From NCBI GenBank assembly GCA_035308165.1, contig DATGHC010000026.1, positions 1 through 64,000 of the forward strand: 64,000 nt of DNA. Reading direction: 5' to 3'. Of the stretch, positions 18,038-27,167 are shown one piece after another (the first letter of the stretch is position 1; the number at the start of each line of letters is the position of its first letter). A program made the translations under genes and the position numbers. Under the pieces are notes generated by a model. It saw only the letters and a program-made list of their open reading frames with translations. It ran no database searches and was not told the DNA's origin. The stretch is from DASTCZ01 sp035308165. GTDB lineage: Bacteria; Acidobacteriota; Terriglobia; Acidiferrales; UBA7541.

Positions 18038-20741
18038 ACAATTGACTGAGGATGTTTGACACTAGTACGAGAGCTCTATTTAGGCCAACTGTGTCTTTTC
18101 CGCCAGCCTCGGCCAAATCAGGCCTGCCGCCGCCGCTCCCGCCCACTTCCTTGGCAATGGCCTGTATGATCTTGCCAGCATGGAGTTTAGCGGTAAGGTC
18201 TTTAGTGACTCCGCCAATCAGGGCGACCTTGCCGTCTTCGGCCATGCCTAGGACTACTACTCCAGAGCCGAGTTTCTGGCGGAGAGTGTCCACCAGGCCT
18301 CTCAAAGCATCCCGGCTCATTTCGGGCACCTGGGCGGAAATAAGGCGAACTCCTTTGATAGTTTGGGCCTGGGCGACCAGGTCGTCGGCGCCGCTTTGGG
18401 CGGACTTGCGCTGGGCGGCGTTGAGCTGCTTTTCAAGTTCGCGGCGGGCCTCGATTAGTTTTTGGGCCGTGGCCTCGAGGTCGTCAGGGGAAGAGCTCAA
18501 AGTGGCGGCTAGGGAGCGCAGCTTGTCTTCGGCGCGCTGAAATTCTTTGATGCCTCGCACGCCGGAAATGGCTTCAATGCGGCGGACTCCCGCGGCGACG
18601 GAACTCTCGGCGACAATCTTGAAGATCCCGATGTCGCCGGATCGGCGCACGTGCGTGCCTCCACAAAGTTCCTTGCTGTAGAAACCGCGCGGGGAGTTCT
18701 TGTCCGGGATGGTGACCACGCGGACATTCGTTTCCGGGTAGCGATCCCCGAAGAACGCGAGAGCGCCGGAAGCGAGCGCTTCGTCCAGAGGCATGACGGC
18801 GGTCTCGAGTTCGTTATTGAGCAGAATTTCCTCGGTTACCTGCTGCTCGATGTCGCGCAGCTCGGCGGCGTCCACCGGAGCGAAGTGGGAGAAATCGAAG
18901 CGCAGGCGAAGAGGTTCGACCAGCGAGCCCGCTTGCTTGACGTGCGTGCCCAGGATGTTGCGCAGTGCGGCGTGCATTAGGTGAGTGGCGGTGTGATTGC
19001 GCTTGATATGCTCGCGGCGCGCGCCGTCGGCGACTGTGGCTACTCTGTCTCCAACACGCAGAGTGTCTTTGGCCAGGACGCGATGAGCGATGAGTCCTGC
19101 GACAGGGTAATAGGCGCCCTTCACGTCGGCGAGCTCAATGGCTTCGGCGTTGTCATAAAATTTACCGATGTCCGCGACCTGGCCTCCGGATTCGGAGTAG
19201 ATGGCCGTGTGATCGAGGACTATCTCCGCTTCGGCGTCCTCCGGAATTTCACTTGCCGCGCCGTTCTTGGTGATGATGGCTTCAATCCGAGCATCCCTTG
19301 ATTCGGTCGCAGTGTAGAAATCGGGTTTTGTCCGCGTTTTCTCTGCGAGCTTTGCATAAACGGGATTGGCGACATCCTTGTGGCCGCCCTTCCAAGAGGC
19401 ACGAGCGCGCGTGCGCTGTTCCTCCATGGCGCGGTCGAAACCGGCCCAATCCACATTGATTCCCGAATCGCGAGTTACATCCTCAATGAAATCCCGAGGC
19501 AATCCATAAGTATCGTAAAGCTTGAAAGCTTTCTCTCCGGAATAAGCTTCCGAGAACTGGCCTTGCTTTGCGGCGCCGAGGGGGCCCAGATCGTCAAGCA
19601 AGTGCTTCAAGCCAATCTGCACCGTGTGCAGAAAACGGCTCTCCTCAGCATCCAGCATTGCGTTCACACGCGGCGAGGTCTCAACGATTTCGGGATAAGC
19701 CGCTCCCATGGATTCGCGGACAACTCCAGCCATGAAGGAAAGAAATGGCCGCGGCGCGCTGGAATTGAGTTTTTCCACATGGCGGAGGCCGCGGCGAATG
19801 ATTTTCCGCAAGACGTAGCCACGGCCCTCATTTGAGGGAACCACGCCGTCGGCGATCAAAAATGTAGCGGCACGGGAATGGTCCGCGATGATCCGCAAGG
19901 ACGGCTGAATTTCCGGTTTGCTCGCGTCAACACCCGCGTGTTTGGCAGCCGCCTGGATCAAGGGTTGAAAAAGATCCGTGTCGAAGTTGCTGATTTTGTT
20001 TTGCTTGATGCAGGCCACTCGCTCGAGGCCCCAACCGGTGTCCACGCACGGCTTGGGAAGGGGGTTGAGCTTGCCACTCGCATCCCGGTTGAATTGCATG
20101 AATACCAGATTCCAATTTTCGACGTAACGACCGCAATCGCAGCCGAACTTGCAGTCTGCATGGCCCAAATCCGATGAGGCAGGGCCCATGTCGTAGTAAA
20201 TCTCGCTGCACGGTCCGCAGGGACCGGTGTCTCCCATGGCCCAGAAATTATCTTTAGCGCCGAATTCGTAGATGCGGTCCCTGGCAATTCCCGTTTCCAG
20301 CCAACACCTGTAAGCATCGTCGTCGCGCGGGATTCCATCTTCGCCTTTGAAAATCGAGACGTAGAGGCGGCTAATATCAATCGCAAACCAATTCGGCGAG
20401 GTCATCAATTCCCAGGCAAAAGCGATTGCGTCCTTCTTGAAGTAATCTCCAAACGAAAAATTTCCAAGCATCTCAAAAAAAGTATTGTGACGGTTGGTGA
20501 AGCCGACGTTTTCCAGGTCGTTGTGCTTGCCGCCGGCGCGGACGACTTTCTGGGAAGAGGTGGCGCGTTTGTAGTCGCGCTGCTCAAGGCCCAGGAAAAC
20601 GTCTTTGAATTGATTCATTCCGGCGTTGGTGAACAGGAGCGTGGGGTCGTTCACCGGCACAAGCGAAGAGCTGCGCACGCGCTTGTGGCCCTTCTGCTCG
20701 AAGAAGCGCAGAAATGTTTCGCGGATTTCGTTGCCGGTCAC
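18033..20741 (-). CDS. alaS: Alanyl-tRNA synthetase
   Basis: 902 residues, close to the usual bacterial length (about 875-900). The start is the GTG of VTGNEIRETFLRFFEQKGH with GAGGGA just upstream; a longer in-frame start adds 32 non-conserved residues. It charges tRNA-Ala with alanine. The class II catalytic core is present (SSSLVPVNDPTLLFTNAGMN, GRGYVLRKIIRR), as are the editing domain zinc motifs HTATH (about residue 583) and CGGTHVRRSGDIG (about 694), a coiled coil (about 740-790) and a C-terminal DHHA1 domain with GGSGGGRPDLAEAGG. A cysteine-rich stretch ADCKFGCDCGRY sits in the catalytic part, as in many bacterial AlaRS. recX lies two genes upstream. Confidence 0.98.
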   Translation of the reverse strand: MTGNEIRETFLRFFEQKGHKRVRSSSLVPVNDPTLLFTNAGMNQFKDVFLGLEQRDYKRATSSQKVVRAGGKHNDLENVGFTNRHNTFFEMLGNFSFGDYFKKDAIAFAWELMTSPNWFAIDISRLYVSIFKGEDGIPRDDDAYRCWLETGIARDRIYEFGAKDNFWAMGDTGPCGPCSEIYYDMGPASSDLGHADCKFGCDCGRYVENWNLVFMQFNRDASGKLNPLPKPCVDTGWGLERVACIKQNKISNFDTDLFQPLIQAAAKHAGVDASKPEIQPSLRIIADHSRAATFLIADGVVPSNEGRGYVLRKIIRRGLRHVEKLNSSAPRPFLSFMAGVVRESMGAAYPEIVETSPRVNAMLDAEESRFLHTVQIGLKHLLDDLGPLGAAKQGQFSEAYSGEKAFKLYDTYGLPRDFIEDVTRDSGINVDWAGFDRAMEEQRTRARASWKGGHKDVANPVYAKLAEKTRTKPDFYTATESRDARIEAIITKNGAASEIPEDAEAEIVLDHTAIYSESGGQVADIGKFYDNAEAIELADVKGAYYPVAGLIAHRVLAKDTLRVGDRVATVADGARREHIKRNHTATHLMHAALRNILGTHVKQAGSLVEPLRLRFDFSHFAPVDAAELRDIEQQVTEEILLNNELETAVMPLDEALASGALAFFGDRYPETNVRVVTIPDKNSPRGFYSKELCGGTHVRRSGDIGIFKIVAESSVAAGVRRIEAISGVRGIKEFQRAEDKLRSLAATLSSSPDDLEATAQKLIEARRELEKQLNAAQRKSAQSGADDLVAQAQTIKGVRLISAQVPEMSRDALRGLVDTLRQKLGSGVVVLGMAEDGKVALIGGVTKDLTAKLHAGKIIQAIAKEVGGSGGGRPDLAEAGGKDTVGLNRALVLVSNILSQLL

Positions 20742-20852
20742 GATTCCCTCGGTGTATGGTGCTGATAATTGATTATGGCAGAGGGCGCGCACTTCCCGCA
20801 ATTCGACGAGACACCAGAGGTCGTCCGCGGAAGCCAATAAAGGAGACCGGTC

Positions 20853-21350
20853 ATGGATAACAGCGAGACCACCAAGTTCGCGACACCTTCCGACAGAGAG
20901 GTCGTGATGACGCGCGTTTTCGATGCCCCGCGCAAGCGGGTATTCGAGGCTTGGACCAATCCCAAAATCATGCCGCTTTGGTTATTGGGTCCTGAGGGAT
21001 GGACGATGCCGGTCTGCGAAATTGACCTTCGTCCTGGAGGCGCATGGCACTTCATGTGGCGCAAGTCGGACGGGTCCCAAATGGAAATGCGCGGCATGTA
21101 CAAGGAGGTCAAGCCGCCCGAGAAAGTGGTATCCACCGAATCGTGGGGCGGCGACTGGCCGGAGACGCTCAACACAATGATCCTCACAGAGGAAAACGGA
21201 AAGACGACATTCACCAATACGATTCTCTATCCATCGCGAGAAGCGCGCGATGCAGCTCTAAAGACCGGAATGGAGAAGGGCGTTGAGCAAAGCTTCAACC
21301 GGCTTGAGGAATTTCTGGCGGGATCCGCGAGTTTAGGGACGGGAGCGTAA
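20853..21350 (+). CDS. SRPBCC / AHSA1-type protein
   Basis: 165 residues, START/Bet v1-like fold, of the family named after activator of Hsp90 ATPase (AHSA1), which in bacteria mostly binds small hydrophobic ligands. Hallmarks are VVMTRVFDAPRKRVFEAWTN, the central LRPGGAWHFMW, KPPEKVVSTESW and NTMILTEENGKTTFT. AAGGAG lies 8 bases before the ATG. It is divergent from alaS and convergent with the next gene. No ArsR-type regulator, often paired with this family, is adjacent. The ligand is unknown. Confidence 0.85.
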   Translation: MDNSETTKFATPSDREVVMTRVFDAPRKRVFEAWTNPKIMPLWLLGPEGWTMPVCEIDLRPGGAWHFMWRKSDGSQMEMRGMYKEVKPPEKVVSTESWGGDWPETLNTMILTEENGKTTFTNTILYPSREARDAALKTGMEKGVEQSFNRLEEFLAGSASLGTGA

Positions 21351-21354
21351 CGTT

Positions 21355-22005
21355 CTAAAGCTGCGCGGGGACTCCAGGAACGATCGGCTGCATTTGCTGG
21401 ATGGCCAGCAGAGCGGCAGTGATGAACTGGCGGATAACTTCGGCCATGTGGACGTGAGCCGGGTTGTGCGTCTGAATTCGCATGGCTTCAAGGATTTGGA
21501 TTTTCGCTTTCAGGATAAACAGCGCGAGCCAATCATCGGATTTTTGGACCACGTGCCATTCCTCCTCGAAGACGTAGTCGGGCTTGCTGCGGACCAATTC
21601 GGTCAGATTGGGGGCATTGCGAAGGTAAAGGCCTTCCCCCTGACGCAAAGTGCTTTCAAATGAAAATGGCCCCTTCCATTCGGGATGAAGCAGCTTCAGA
21701 TCAACGCGGACGCCGGCCAGGAATTGATTGAATTGTTGAGGATCGGCTCCCGGATCGTTCTCCCGAAATTTGCTGACGCAAAGACAGTAGAGCGCGGAAA
21801 GAATTCGCGGCCGCGCCGGTTTAAGCCCGGAAATATCCTGGGGACTGCGCTGGGTTTGCAGTTGAAGTCCAGCTAGTTTCTTAGAAAGGGCAAATAGCAA
21901 GGCGTCGGTCTGATTGTTGATGAACGCGGCGACATCGGAGATTGCCATCGGCGTTTTCGCCGCCAATGGCGGCCCTGTTTCCGAGGGATTACTTTCACCG
22001 TCCAT
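21355..22005 (-). CDS. Hypothetical protein, 216 aa
   Basis: Not recognised. The protein is soluble, with no signal peptide, and probably mostly helical. Notable parts are AISDVAAFINNQTDALLFALS, ALYCLCVSKFRENDP and EEEWHVVQKSDDWLALFILKA, and a C-terminal ITAALLAIQQMQPIVPGVPAQL, the only markedly hydrophobic stretch. It ends 4 bases from the convergent AHSA1-type gene and lies just downstream of recX (37-base gap), so it may be co-transcribed with recX. Real-gene evidence is the long compact frame and protein-like composition. Confidence 0.6.
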   Translation of the reverse strand: MDGESNPSETGPPLAAKTPMAISDVAAFINNQTDALLFALSKKLAGLQLQTQRSPQDISGLKPARPRILSALYCLCVSKFRENDPGADPQQFNQFLAGVRVDLKLLHPEWKGPFSFESTLRQGEGLYLRNAPNLTELVRSKPDYVFEEEWHVVQKSDDWLALFILKAKIQILEAMRIQTHNPAHVHMAEVIRQFITAALLAIQQMQPIVPGVPAQL

Positions 22006-22042
22006 GATTTATCCCAGACGACCTCGTTGATTCCGCACAGCG

Positions 22043-22576
22043 TCATTCACCTTCGACGAATTCCGTTTCCGGCAACTCCGCCGCGCCGACTGCGCCACGC
22101 ATGGCGCGGCGGATCGAATCGGAAGAAAACCCGGAGCGCAGCAAGCTGCCGTAAAGTGAGGCGCGCTTACGCTCATCGAGCGGGCCGCGAATCAAGCGCA
22201 GCTTTCGTTCCAAGCGTTTCTTGAGCAATTCTTCTTCGCTGGTTTCCGCAAATGCCTCTTCAAGCGCGGCTTCGATATGCCGGTCCGGTACGCCGCGGGC
22301 GCGCAGTTCGCGCGCAATGCGGAAGCGGCCCTGAGTGCGATGTGTCGCGCGGGACCGTGCAAATTCGCGGGCGTACCGCGCGTCATCGAGCAGCTTCTTT
22401 TCCTTCAAACGGACGAGGACCCGGCGCACCAGTGCAACGTCTTCTGCCCGCCGCTCGAGCGACTGGCGCATTTCAAAAACAGAATGCGCCCGGCGAATCA
22501 GAGAGCGAATTGCAGCGGCGTAGAGATCCTCTTCCGTGGTCAGCTTGCGGACTGTGCGATTGCGCGAGGTGCGCAT
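22043..22576 (-). CDS. recX: Regulatory protein RecX
   Basis: 177 residues with three RecX-type three-helix repeats. The first contains AAAIRSLIRRAHSVFEMRQSL, the second LKEKKLLDDARYAREFARSR with RIARELRARGVPDRHIEAAL, and the third ERKLRLIRGPLDERKRASLY with SLLRSGFSSDSIRRAM. RecX binds in the groove of the RecA filament and limits strand exchange. In many bacteria the order is recA-recX-alaS; here recA is absent but alaS follows after two inserted genes, a partly conserved neighbourhood. The start at MRTSRNRTVRKL is not preceded by a strong Shine-Dalgarno. Confidence 0.88.
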   Translation of the reverse strand: MRTSRNRTVRKLTTEEDLYAAAIRSLIRRAHSVFEMRQSLERRAEDVALVRRVLVRLKEKKLLDDARYAREFARSRATHRTQGRFRIARELRARGVPDRHIEAALEEAFAETSEEELLKKRLERKLRLIRGPLDERKRASLYGSLLRSGFSSDSIRRAMRGAVGAAELPETEFVEGE

Positions 22577-22645
22577 GGAGGAAGAATAGATGCAGGGAAG
22601 CAGGGAAGCAAGGAGGCAAAGCGAGAGGCGCTGAAGAAATAGCCG

Positions 22646-23794
22646 CTATTTGTGAACCGTGGTGCGCTCGTACTCGTTCATCTGGCGCTCCATTTCCTCG
22701 CGCGCGGCGTCGGCCGTGGAACGGATGCCCTGCACGCGCAAGCGGAAATCGTCGGGGTTGGAGGCGCGCATCAGCGCTTCCTCATAGGTGATGAGGTTGC
22801 GCGTGAAGAGGTCGTAAAGCGACTGGTCAAATGTCTGCATGCCGTACTGGCTGGTGCCGGCGGCAATGGCGTCGTGAATAAGGCGGGTCTTGTCGGGATT
22901 GATGACGCAGTCGCGAATGTAGGCAGTAGCAATCATCACTTCAACAGCGGGGACGCGGCCCTTGCCATCGGAGCGGCGCACCAGGCGCTGGCTGATGACC
23001 CCTTTGAGCGTGGAAGCAAGTTGCAGGCGAATTTGTTTTTGCTCAGGCGGGGGAAATACGGCGATGATGCGTTGAATGGTTTCCGCGGCGTCCAGAGTGT
23101 GCAATGTTGAAAAAACCAGGTGGCCGGTTTCCGCGGCCAGCAGAGCAGTGGATATCGTTTCCAGGTCCCTCATTTCCCCGACCAGGATTACGTCCGGGTC
23201 CTGACGCAAAGCTGCGCGCAAGGCGGTGGAGAAATTGGCCGTGTCCACTTCCACTTCGCGCTGGTTGATAAAGCTCTTCTTATCGCGATGCAGGAATTCG
23301 ATGGGGTCTTCAATGGTGATGACGTGGTCAGAGCGATTGGCGTTGATGCGGTCAATCATGGCCGCGAGCGTGGTGGACTTGCCGGAACCGGTCGTCCCGG
23401 TGACCAGCACCAGACCGCGCTGCTCCTCGCAGATTTTTTCAATCACCGGAGGCAAATTCAACTCGTCCACCGTGCGAATTTTCGTGGGGATCACGCGCAA
23501 TACCATGCCCACGTTCCCGCGTTGCTGAAACACGTTCACACGGAAGCGGCCCAGGCCGGCGACGCCATAGGCCATGTCCAACTCTGCCGTTTCCTTGAAT
23601 TTTTGCTTTTGCCGGTTGGTCATCATGCTGAAGGCCATGGAGAGCATTTCCTCCGGCGTGACGCGGGGGACATCGGTCTGCGGGTAGAGCACGCCATCCA
23701 TTCGCAAATAGGGGTGGTTGCCGACCTTCAGATGCAAGTCGGAGCTCTTGTTTTCGACAGCTCGGCGCAGCAGATCGTCAATGCTCAGTGACAT
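22646..23794 (-). CDS. pilT: Type IV pilus retraction ATPase PilT
   Basis: 382 residues, typical PilT length. It powers pilus depolymerisation (twitching) as a cytoplasmic hexamer. The N-terminal PAS-like domain has SDLHLKVGNHPYLRMDG; then come Walker A GTTGSGKSTT (about residue 133), the Asp box ITIEDPIEF, Walker B ILVGEMRDLET and the His box GHLVFSTLHT. The C-terminus carries DQSLYDLFTRNLITYEEAL as in PilT/PilU. No other pil genes are nearby, so it is a solitary copy. PilU-like function cannot be excluded, though QQRGNVGMVLRVIP fits PilT. Confidence 0.95.
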   Translation of the reverse strand: MSLSIDDLLRRAVENKSSDLHLKVGNHPYLRMDGVLYPQTDVPRVTPEEMLSMAFSMMTNRQKQKFKETAELDMAYGVAGLGRFRVNVFQQRGNVGMVLRVIPTKIRTVDELNLPPVIEKICEEQRGLVLVTGTTGSGKSTTLAAMIDRINANRSDHVITIEDPIEFLHRDKKSFINQREVEVDTANFSTALRAALRQDPDVILVGEMRDLETISTALLAAETGHLVFSTLHTLDAAETIQRIIAVFPPPEQKQIRLQLASTLKGVISQRLVRRSDGKGRVPAVEVMIATAYIRDCVINPDKTRLIHDAIAAGTSQYGMQTFDQSLYDLFTRNLITYEEALMRASNPDDFRLRVQGIRSTADAAREEMERQMNEYERTTVHK

Positions 23795-23912
23795 GGCGAA
23801 TTACTCCGTCAGAAGCTCTTCAACCCAAGCTAGCACCCGAGGAAGGGGAGAGCAATATGCGGGAAAAATGTGGTTGCGGGCTAGTAACGGGAAGGAATTC
23901 TTGCCCTTATGG

Positions 23913-25082
23913 TCAGTCCAGAATACCCAACGCAGCTCTCGGCAATCGCGCGACTTGTTCCTTCGACCAGCCAAAATTATCCGCGATCATCGAAGGAGGA
24001 TTCGCCGCCAGCCAACTGGAAATTGAAATCTCCTGATAAATCCCGTTATTGAGAACAATCAAGATCTGCGTGGGCTCGTTGCCGACTTGCTCGATGTAGT
24101 GTCCGAATCCTTGCTTAATGAATGCAAGGTGGCCGGGGCCGAACTCATCCACGGATTCGCGCCCATGTGCGCCAAAAATGCCAACGCGTGCTTTCCCAGA
24201 AATGTAGTACTGCCACTCATCGGCATTTGGATGCCAATGCATTTCTCTCAGTGCGCCCGGCTTCAAGTCCATCAGAATTCCGGTGACGGTGGTTTGAATG
24301 GGGAACTCGACGGATGAAACGATCCGCTCTTCGCCGCCGGGAAACCGGATTGGCTCATGCGCATGCAGCTTGAATTTGTGGGGAAGCTGTTTGGCGTTGG
24401 GTTTTCCGTTTCGGAGCGATTCCGGAACCGCCGGCGGAATTTTACCCTGTCCAATGTACAACTCACCTTTCGGCAGGGCCGCCAGGGCCGCTTCCGGCAA
24501 TCCCAAATTGCGCGCTACAACGCGGGGGGGAGTAACGGTGACCCAATCCGTGATGCTGAAGGTGCCAAATTCCGAAAAGTGACCGTTGTCGAACGCCAGA
24601 ATAAAATGAGCGTCTCCGGGCCCCATGCACTGCAGCGCATGGCCGTGGCCTTTCGGAAAGTACCAAACGTCTCCCGGGCCAAAATCGGAAGATTCTGCCT
24701 GGCCATCCGGCTGAATCACCGTAGTCCGTACATTTCCCTCGATCACGTAGGCCCATTCGGCCGCGACGGCGTGCCAGTGAAGCTCGCGCAAGCCGCCGGG
24801 CTTCAATCGCATGGAAACTCCCGCGATCGACTCAGAAACTGGGAATTCCTCAACATTTGCTTCTTTCGCCGACCCGCCTGCTCCCACCCAGCCGGATGAG
24901 TTTTCTATGTCATATTTAAACGGGGGTAAAGGCTCGTGCGATTTTTTCTCGGATTGCGCGGGTTCAGTGGATGCTTTTGGGAGAGATCCGGAAGCGAGCC
25001 CTGCGGCCGCCAGAGGCCCAGCCGTTATCAAATCCCTGCGGCTAAGCCTCAACCCATATTTTCTGGCCGTATTCTTTTTCAC
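23913..25082 (-). CDS. Tat-exported oxalate-decarboxylase-like bicupin
   Basis: 389 residues from a GTG start with GGAGG upstream. The N-terminus has a twin-arginine signal (LSRRDLITAGPLAAAGLASG), so it is probably folded with metal before export. Two cupin domains each keep the manganese set: REL/M-HWH, a Glu (AAEW, ADEW) and a later His (GHGHAL, GFGHYIE). The order and spacing match OxdC, which converts oxalate to formate and CO2. The domain-I lid that is SENST in Bacillus OxdC reads SEFGT here, keeping the Glu considered catalytic. It is encoded alone between pilT and aquaporin. The bicupin fold is certain; the oxalate substrate is likely. Confidence 0.88.
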   Translation of the reverse strand: MKKNTARKYGLRLSRRDLITAGPLAAAGLASGSLPKASTEPAQSEKKSHEPLPPFKYDIENSSGWVGAGGSAKEANVEEFPVSESIAGVSMRLKPGGLRELHWHAVAAEWAYVIEGNVRTTVIQPDGQAESSDFGPGDVWYFPKGHGHALQCMGPGDAHFILAFDNGHFSEFGTFSITDWVTVTPPRVVARNLGLPEAALAALPKGELYIGQGKIPPAVPESLRNGKPNAKQLPHKFKLHAHEPIRFPGGEERIVSSVEFPIQTTVTGILMDLKPGALREMHWHPNADEWQYYISGKARVGIFGAHGRESVDEFGPGHLAFIKQGFGHYIEQVGNEPTQILIVLNNGIYQEISISSWLAANPPSMIADNFGWSKEQVARLPRAALGILD

Positions 25083-25140
25083 GAAGCCTCCAGAGTCCTC
25101 ATGAAGGATGCTTCAGAGTCAAACAGGCCCTTCTTATTGG

Positions 25141-25836
25141 TCAGCGTTTTCTGAGGAAGAAGAAATCGTACACCCAGGCCGCGACTACGCCGCCCGCCAG
25201 TGGCCCAACCCAGTACACGCCATGGTTGGTCCAGTGATGCGCGGCCAGTGCTGGGCCAAATGCGCGCGCGGGATTCATAGCCGCCCCGGTAAACGGGCCG
25301 CCCATCAAAGCGTCCATGGTGATGGTGAGGCCGATAGCGAAGCCCGCAATCTTGTTGAAGGCACCGCGCTCGTCCACCGCGGTGGCGAACACAACGAAGA
25401 CCAGGAAAAATGTGAGCACTGCCTCAATGACCATCCCGGTGGTGCGCGTGAGATCGTGAGCCAAATCTGGGGTGCCCAGTGCAACAGCGCGCCAGATATC
25501 TTCGGAGGTGACAGCACGAAGCAGAAATGCGGCGGCAGCTCCTCCGGCAAGCTGCGCGACCCAATAAAGCAGAGTATCGAACGTGCTCAACTTGCGAGTG
25601 ACCCAAAACCCGATGGTGACAGCTGGATTCAGGTGGCCTCCGGAAATGTGGCCCACGGCTGTGACCATGATTCCAATAGCCAGGCCGTGCGCGGCGGCGA
25701 TGCCGAGCAGGCCCAATCCGCTCGGATTCCCCGAAACCTTGATGAACTGATCGGCGCAAATCGAACCCGCGCCCATGAAGATGAGCGCGAACGTGCCCAC
25801 AAATTCCGCTACCAATTTTTGCGGCCGGTTATACAT
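25141..25836 (-). CDS. MIP-family aquaporin
   Basis: 231 residues from MYNRPQKLVAEFVGTFAL, with GAGGGGGG upstream. Six membrane helices plus two half-helices with both NPA motifs (GGHLNPAVTIGFW and GAAMNPARAFGPAL). The short length and the Arg after the second NPA fit a water-selective AqpZ-like channel rather than the longer GlpF glycerol facilitators, though selectivity is inferred. No glycerol genes are adjacent. Confidence 0.9.
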   Translation of the reverse strand: MYNRPQKLVAEFVGTFALIFMGAGSICADQFIKVSGNPSGLGLLGIAAAHGLAIGIMVTAVGHISGGHLNPAVTIGFWVTRKLSTFDTLLYWVAQLAGGAAAAFLLRAVTSEDIWRAVALGTPDLAHDLTRTTGMVIEAVLTFFLVFVVFATAVDERGAFNKIAGFAIGLTITMDALMGGPFTGAAMNPARAFGPALAAHHWTNHGVYWVGPLAGGVVAAWVYDFFFLRKR

Positions 25837-25969
25837 GGAAAGCCCCCCTCGCACCGCTGAATTCAGACGGCGAGTGCATTATACGTTTTGAGCAACAGAG
25901 GGCAAGGACGGAATGCGGCGGGGAGCCCGTCGAAAGGGCTTGGAATCATGGGATAGATTGGCGGCTGTT

Positions 25970-26914
25970 TCAGCGCGCCGCAGCAACGGGCGCGCCCACG
26001 GGAGTGAGCCAGTTATGACGGTCAGGCTTCGCTCCCTTGACGACGGCGAAGAATTCGTCCTGCAATCGTTTGGTGATTGGGCCGCGCGACCCATTGCCGA
26101 CCTTGATGTGGTCAATCGAACGAACTGGCGTGACTTCCACGGCCGTGCCCGCGAAGAAAACTTCGTCGGCCAGATAGAGCATTTCGCGCGGGATTTGCTG
26201 CTCGACCATGGGGATGCCGAGGTCCGCGCAAAGCGTCATCATGGTGCGGCGCGTGATCCCGTGCAGGATGCTGGCGGAAAGCGGCGGCGTGATTACCCTG
26301 CCATCCACCACCAGAAAAATGTTCTCACCGGAACCTTCACTGACGTAACCGCTGGTGTCCAGCGCGATACCTTCCACGTAACCGTTGGAAATGGCCTCCA
26401 TGCGAATCAGCGCCGAGTTCAAATAGTTTCCCGCGGCTTTCGACATTGCCGGCAGTGTGTTGGGCGCCATGCGCGTCCAGGTGCTAACGCAAACATCCAC
26501 GCCCTGCTCGAGCGCGTCCGCGCCGAGGTATTTGCCCCATTCCCAGCAGGCCATGTAAATCTCGATGGAGCACGGATAGGGATTCACTCCCGTATCGCCC
26601 ATGCCGCGGATCACGATGGGCTTCAAATAACATTCCTGCATTTGATTGGCGCGTACCGTCTCAATGCCCGCTGCGCAGAGGCTATCCAAATCGAAGGGAA
26701 GCTCCATGCGATAAATGTGCGAAGAATGGATCAGGCGCTGCATGTGATCCCGCAAACGGAAAATCGCAGGGCCTTGCGCATTCTTATAGCAACGGATGCC
26801 CTCGAAGACGCCCGAGCCGTAGCTGACCACGTGCGAGAGGATGTGGATCTTGGCGTCGTCCCAGCGAATCAGCTTTCCATTGTGCCAGATGTGTTCAGTC
26901 GCCTTGACGCTCAT
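25970..26914 (-). CDS. ilvE: Branched-chain amino acid aminotransferase
   Basis: 314 residues, class IV PLP aminotransferase. It performs the last step of valine, leucine and isoleucine synthesis (glutamate as amino donor). It matches IlvE throughout: IWHNGKLIRWDDAKIHILSH, GSGVFEGIRCY, YLKPIVIRGMGD, the PLP lysine in SKAAGNYLNSALI (about residue 158) and GYVSEGSGENIFLV. GAGGAG precedes the ATG. It stands alone, not in an ilv operon, with a ~165-base leader behind an extended -10 promoter. Confidence 0.95.
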   Translation of the reverse strand: MSVKATEHIWHNGKLIRWDDAKIHILSHVVSYGSGVFEGIRCYKNAQGPAIFRLRDHMQRLIHSSHIYRMELPFDLDSLCAAGIETVRANQMQECYLKPIVIRGMGDTGVNPYPCSIEIYMACWEWGKYLGADALEQGVDVCVSTWTRMAPNTLPAMSKAAGNYLNSALIRMEAISNGYVEGIALDTSGYVSEGSGENIFLVVDGRVITPPLSASILHGITRRTMMTLCADLGIPMVEQQIPREMLYLADEVFFAGTAVEVTPVRSIDHIKVGNGSRGPITKRLQDEFFAVVKGAKPDRHNWLTPVGAPVAAAR

Positions 26915-27028
26915 AGCTCACTCCTCGAGAGAATTTGAGGTAGTCCTGCGCGATGCGTTGGGGAAAGCTGGCCTGCGTGCGATGGTCGGTGATGGCGTAG
27001 GCGCGTTCCGCACAATGGCCGGGTTGGT

Positions 27029-27073
27029 TCGCAGAAATTGGCCGGGGACTTCTCTCAACATTTCGTTCTGCGA
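27029..27073 (-). promoter_or_regulatory. Inverted repeat in the ilvE leader
   Basis: Perfect 8-bp arms TCGCAGAA (27029-27036) and TTCTGCGA (27066-27073) with 29 bases between, lying just downstream of the inferred transcription start. It could form a stem in the leader RNA or be a protein site. A short in-frame ORF in the leader is not rich in Ile, Leu or Val, so classical attenuation is not supported. Confidence 0.3.
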
Positions 27074-27085
27074 TACCCGAGGCGG

Positions 27086-27094
27086 ATTATAGCA
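27086..27094 (-). promoter_or_regulatory. Extended -10 promoter for ilvE
   Basis: TGCTATAAT on the minus strand is a consensus extended -10 (TGN plus TATAAT). A TTGACC lies only 12 bases upstream, too close to be a normal -35. The leader to the ilvE ATG is about 165 bases. Confidence 0.5.
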
Positions 27095-27167
27095 CGGGAG
27101 TTTGGTCAATTCGGCACGACGATCAAACTGGGACTATGAATTGGCTAAACCAAATTGGACTGCGGAC

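Noticed and set aside
22590..22625. Purine-rich GGGAAGCA repeats before recX
   Set aside because: Only two to three imperfect short units; no sign of a functional repeat array.
25108..26938. Long plus-strand frames (250 and 341 codons) across aquaporin and ilvE
   Set aside because: They are antisense to well-conserved genes and have arginine/histidine-rich, low-quality composition; they reflect codon bias of the true genes.
26918..27061. Short ORF in the ilvE leader as an attenuation peptide
   Set aside because: Poor in Leu, Ile and Val codons and has no good ribosome site.
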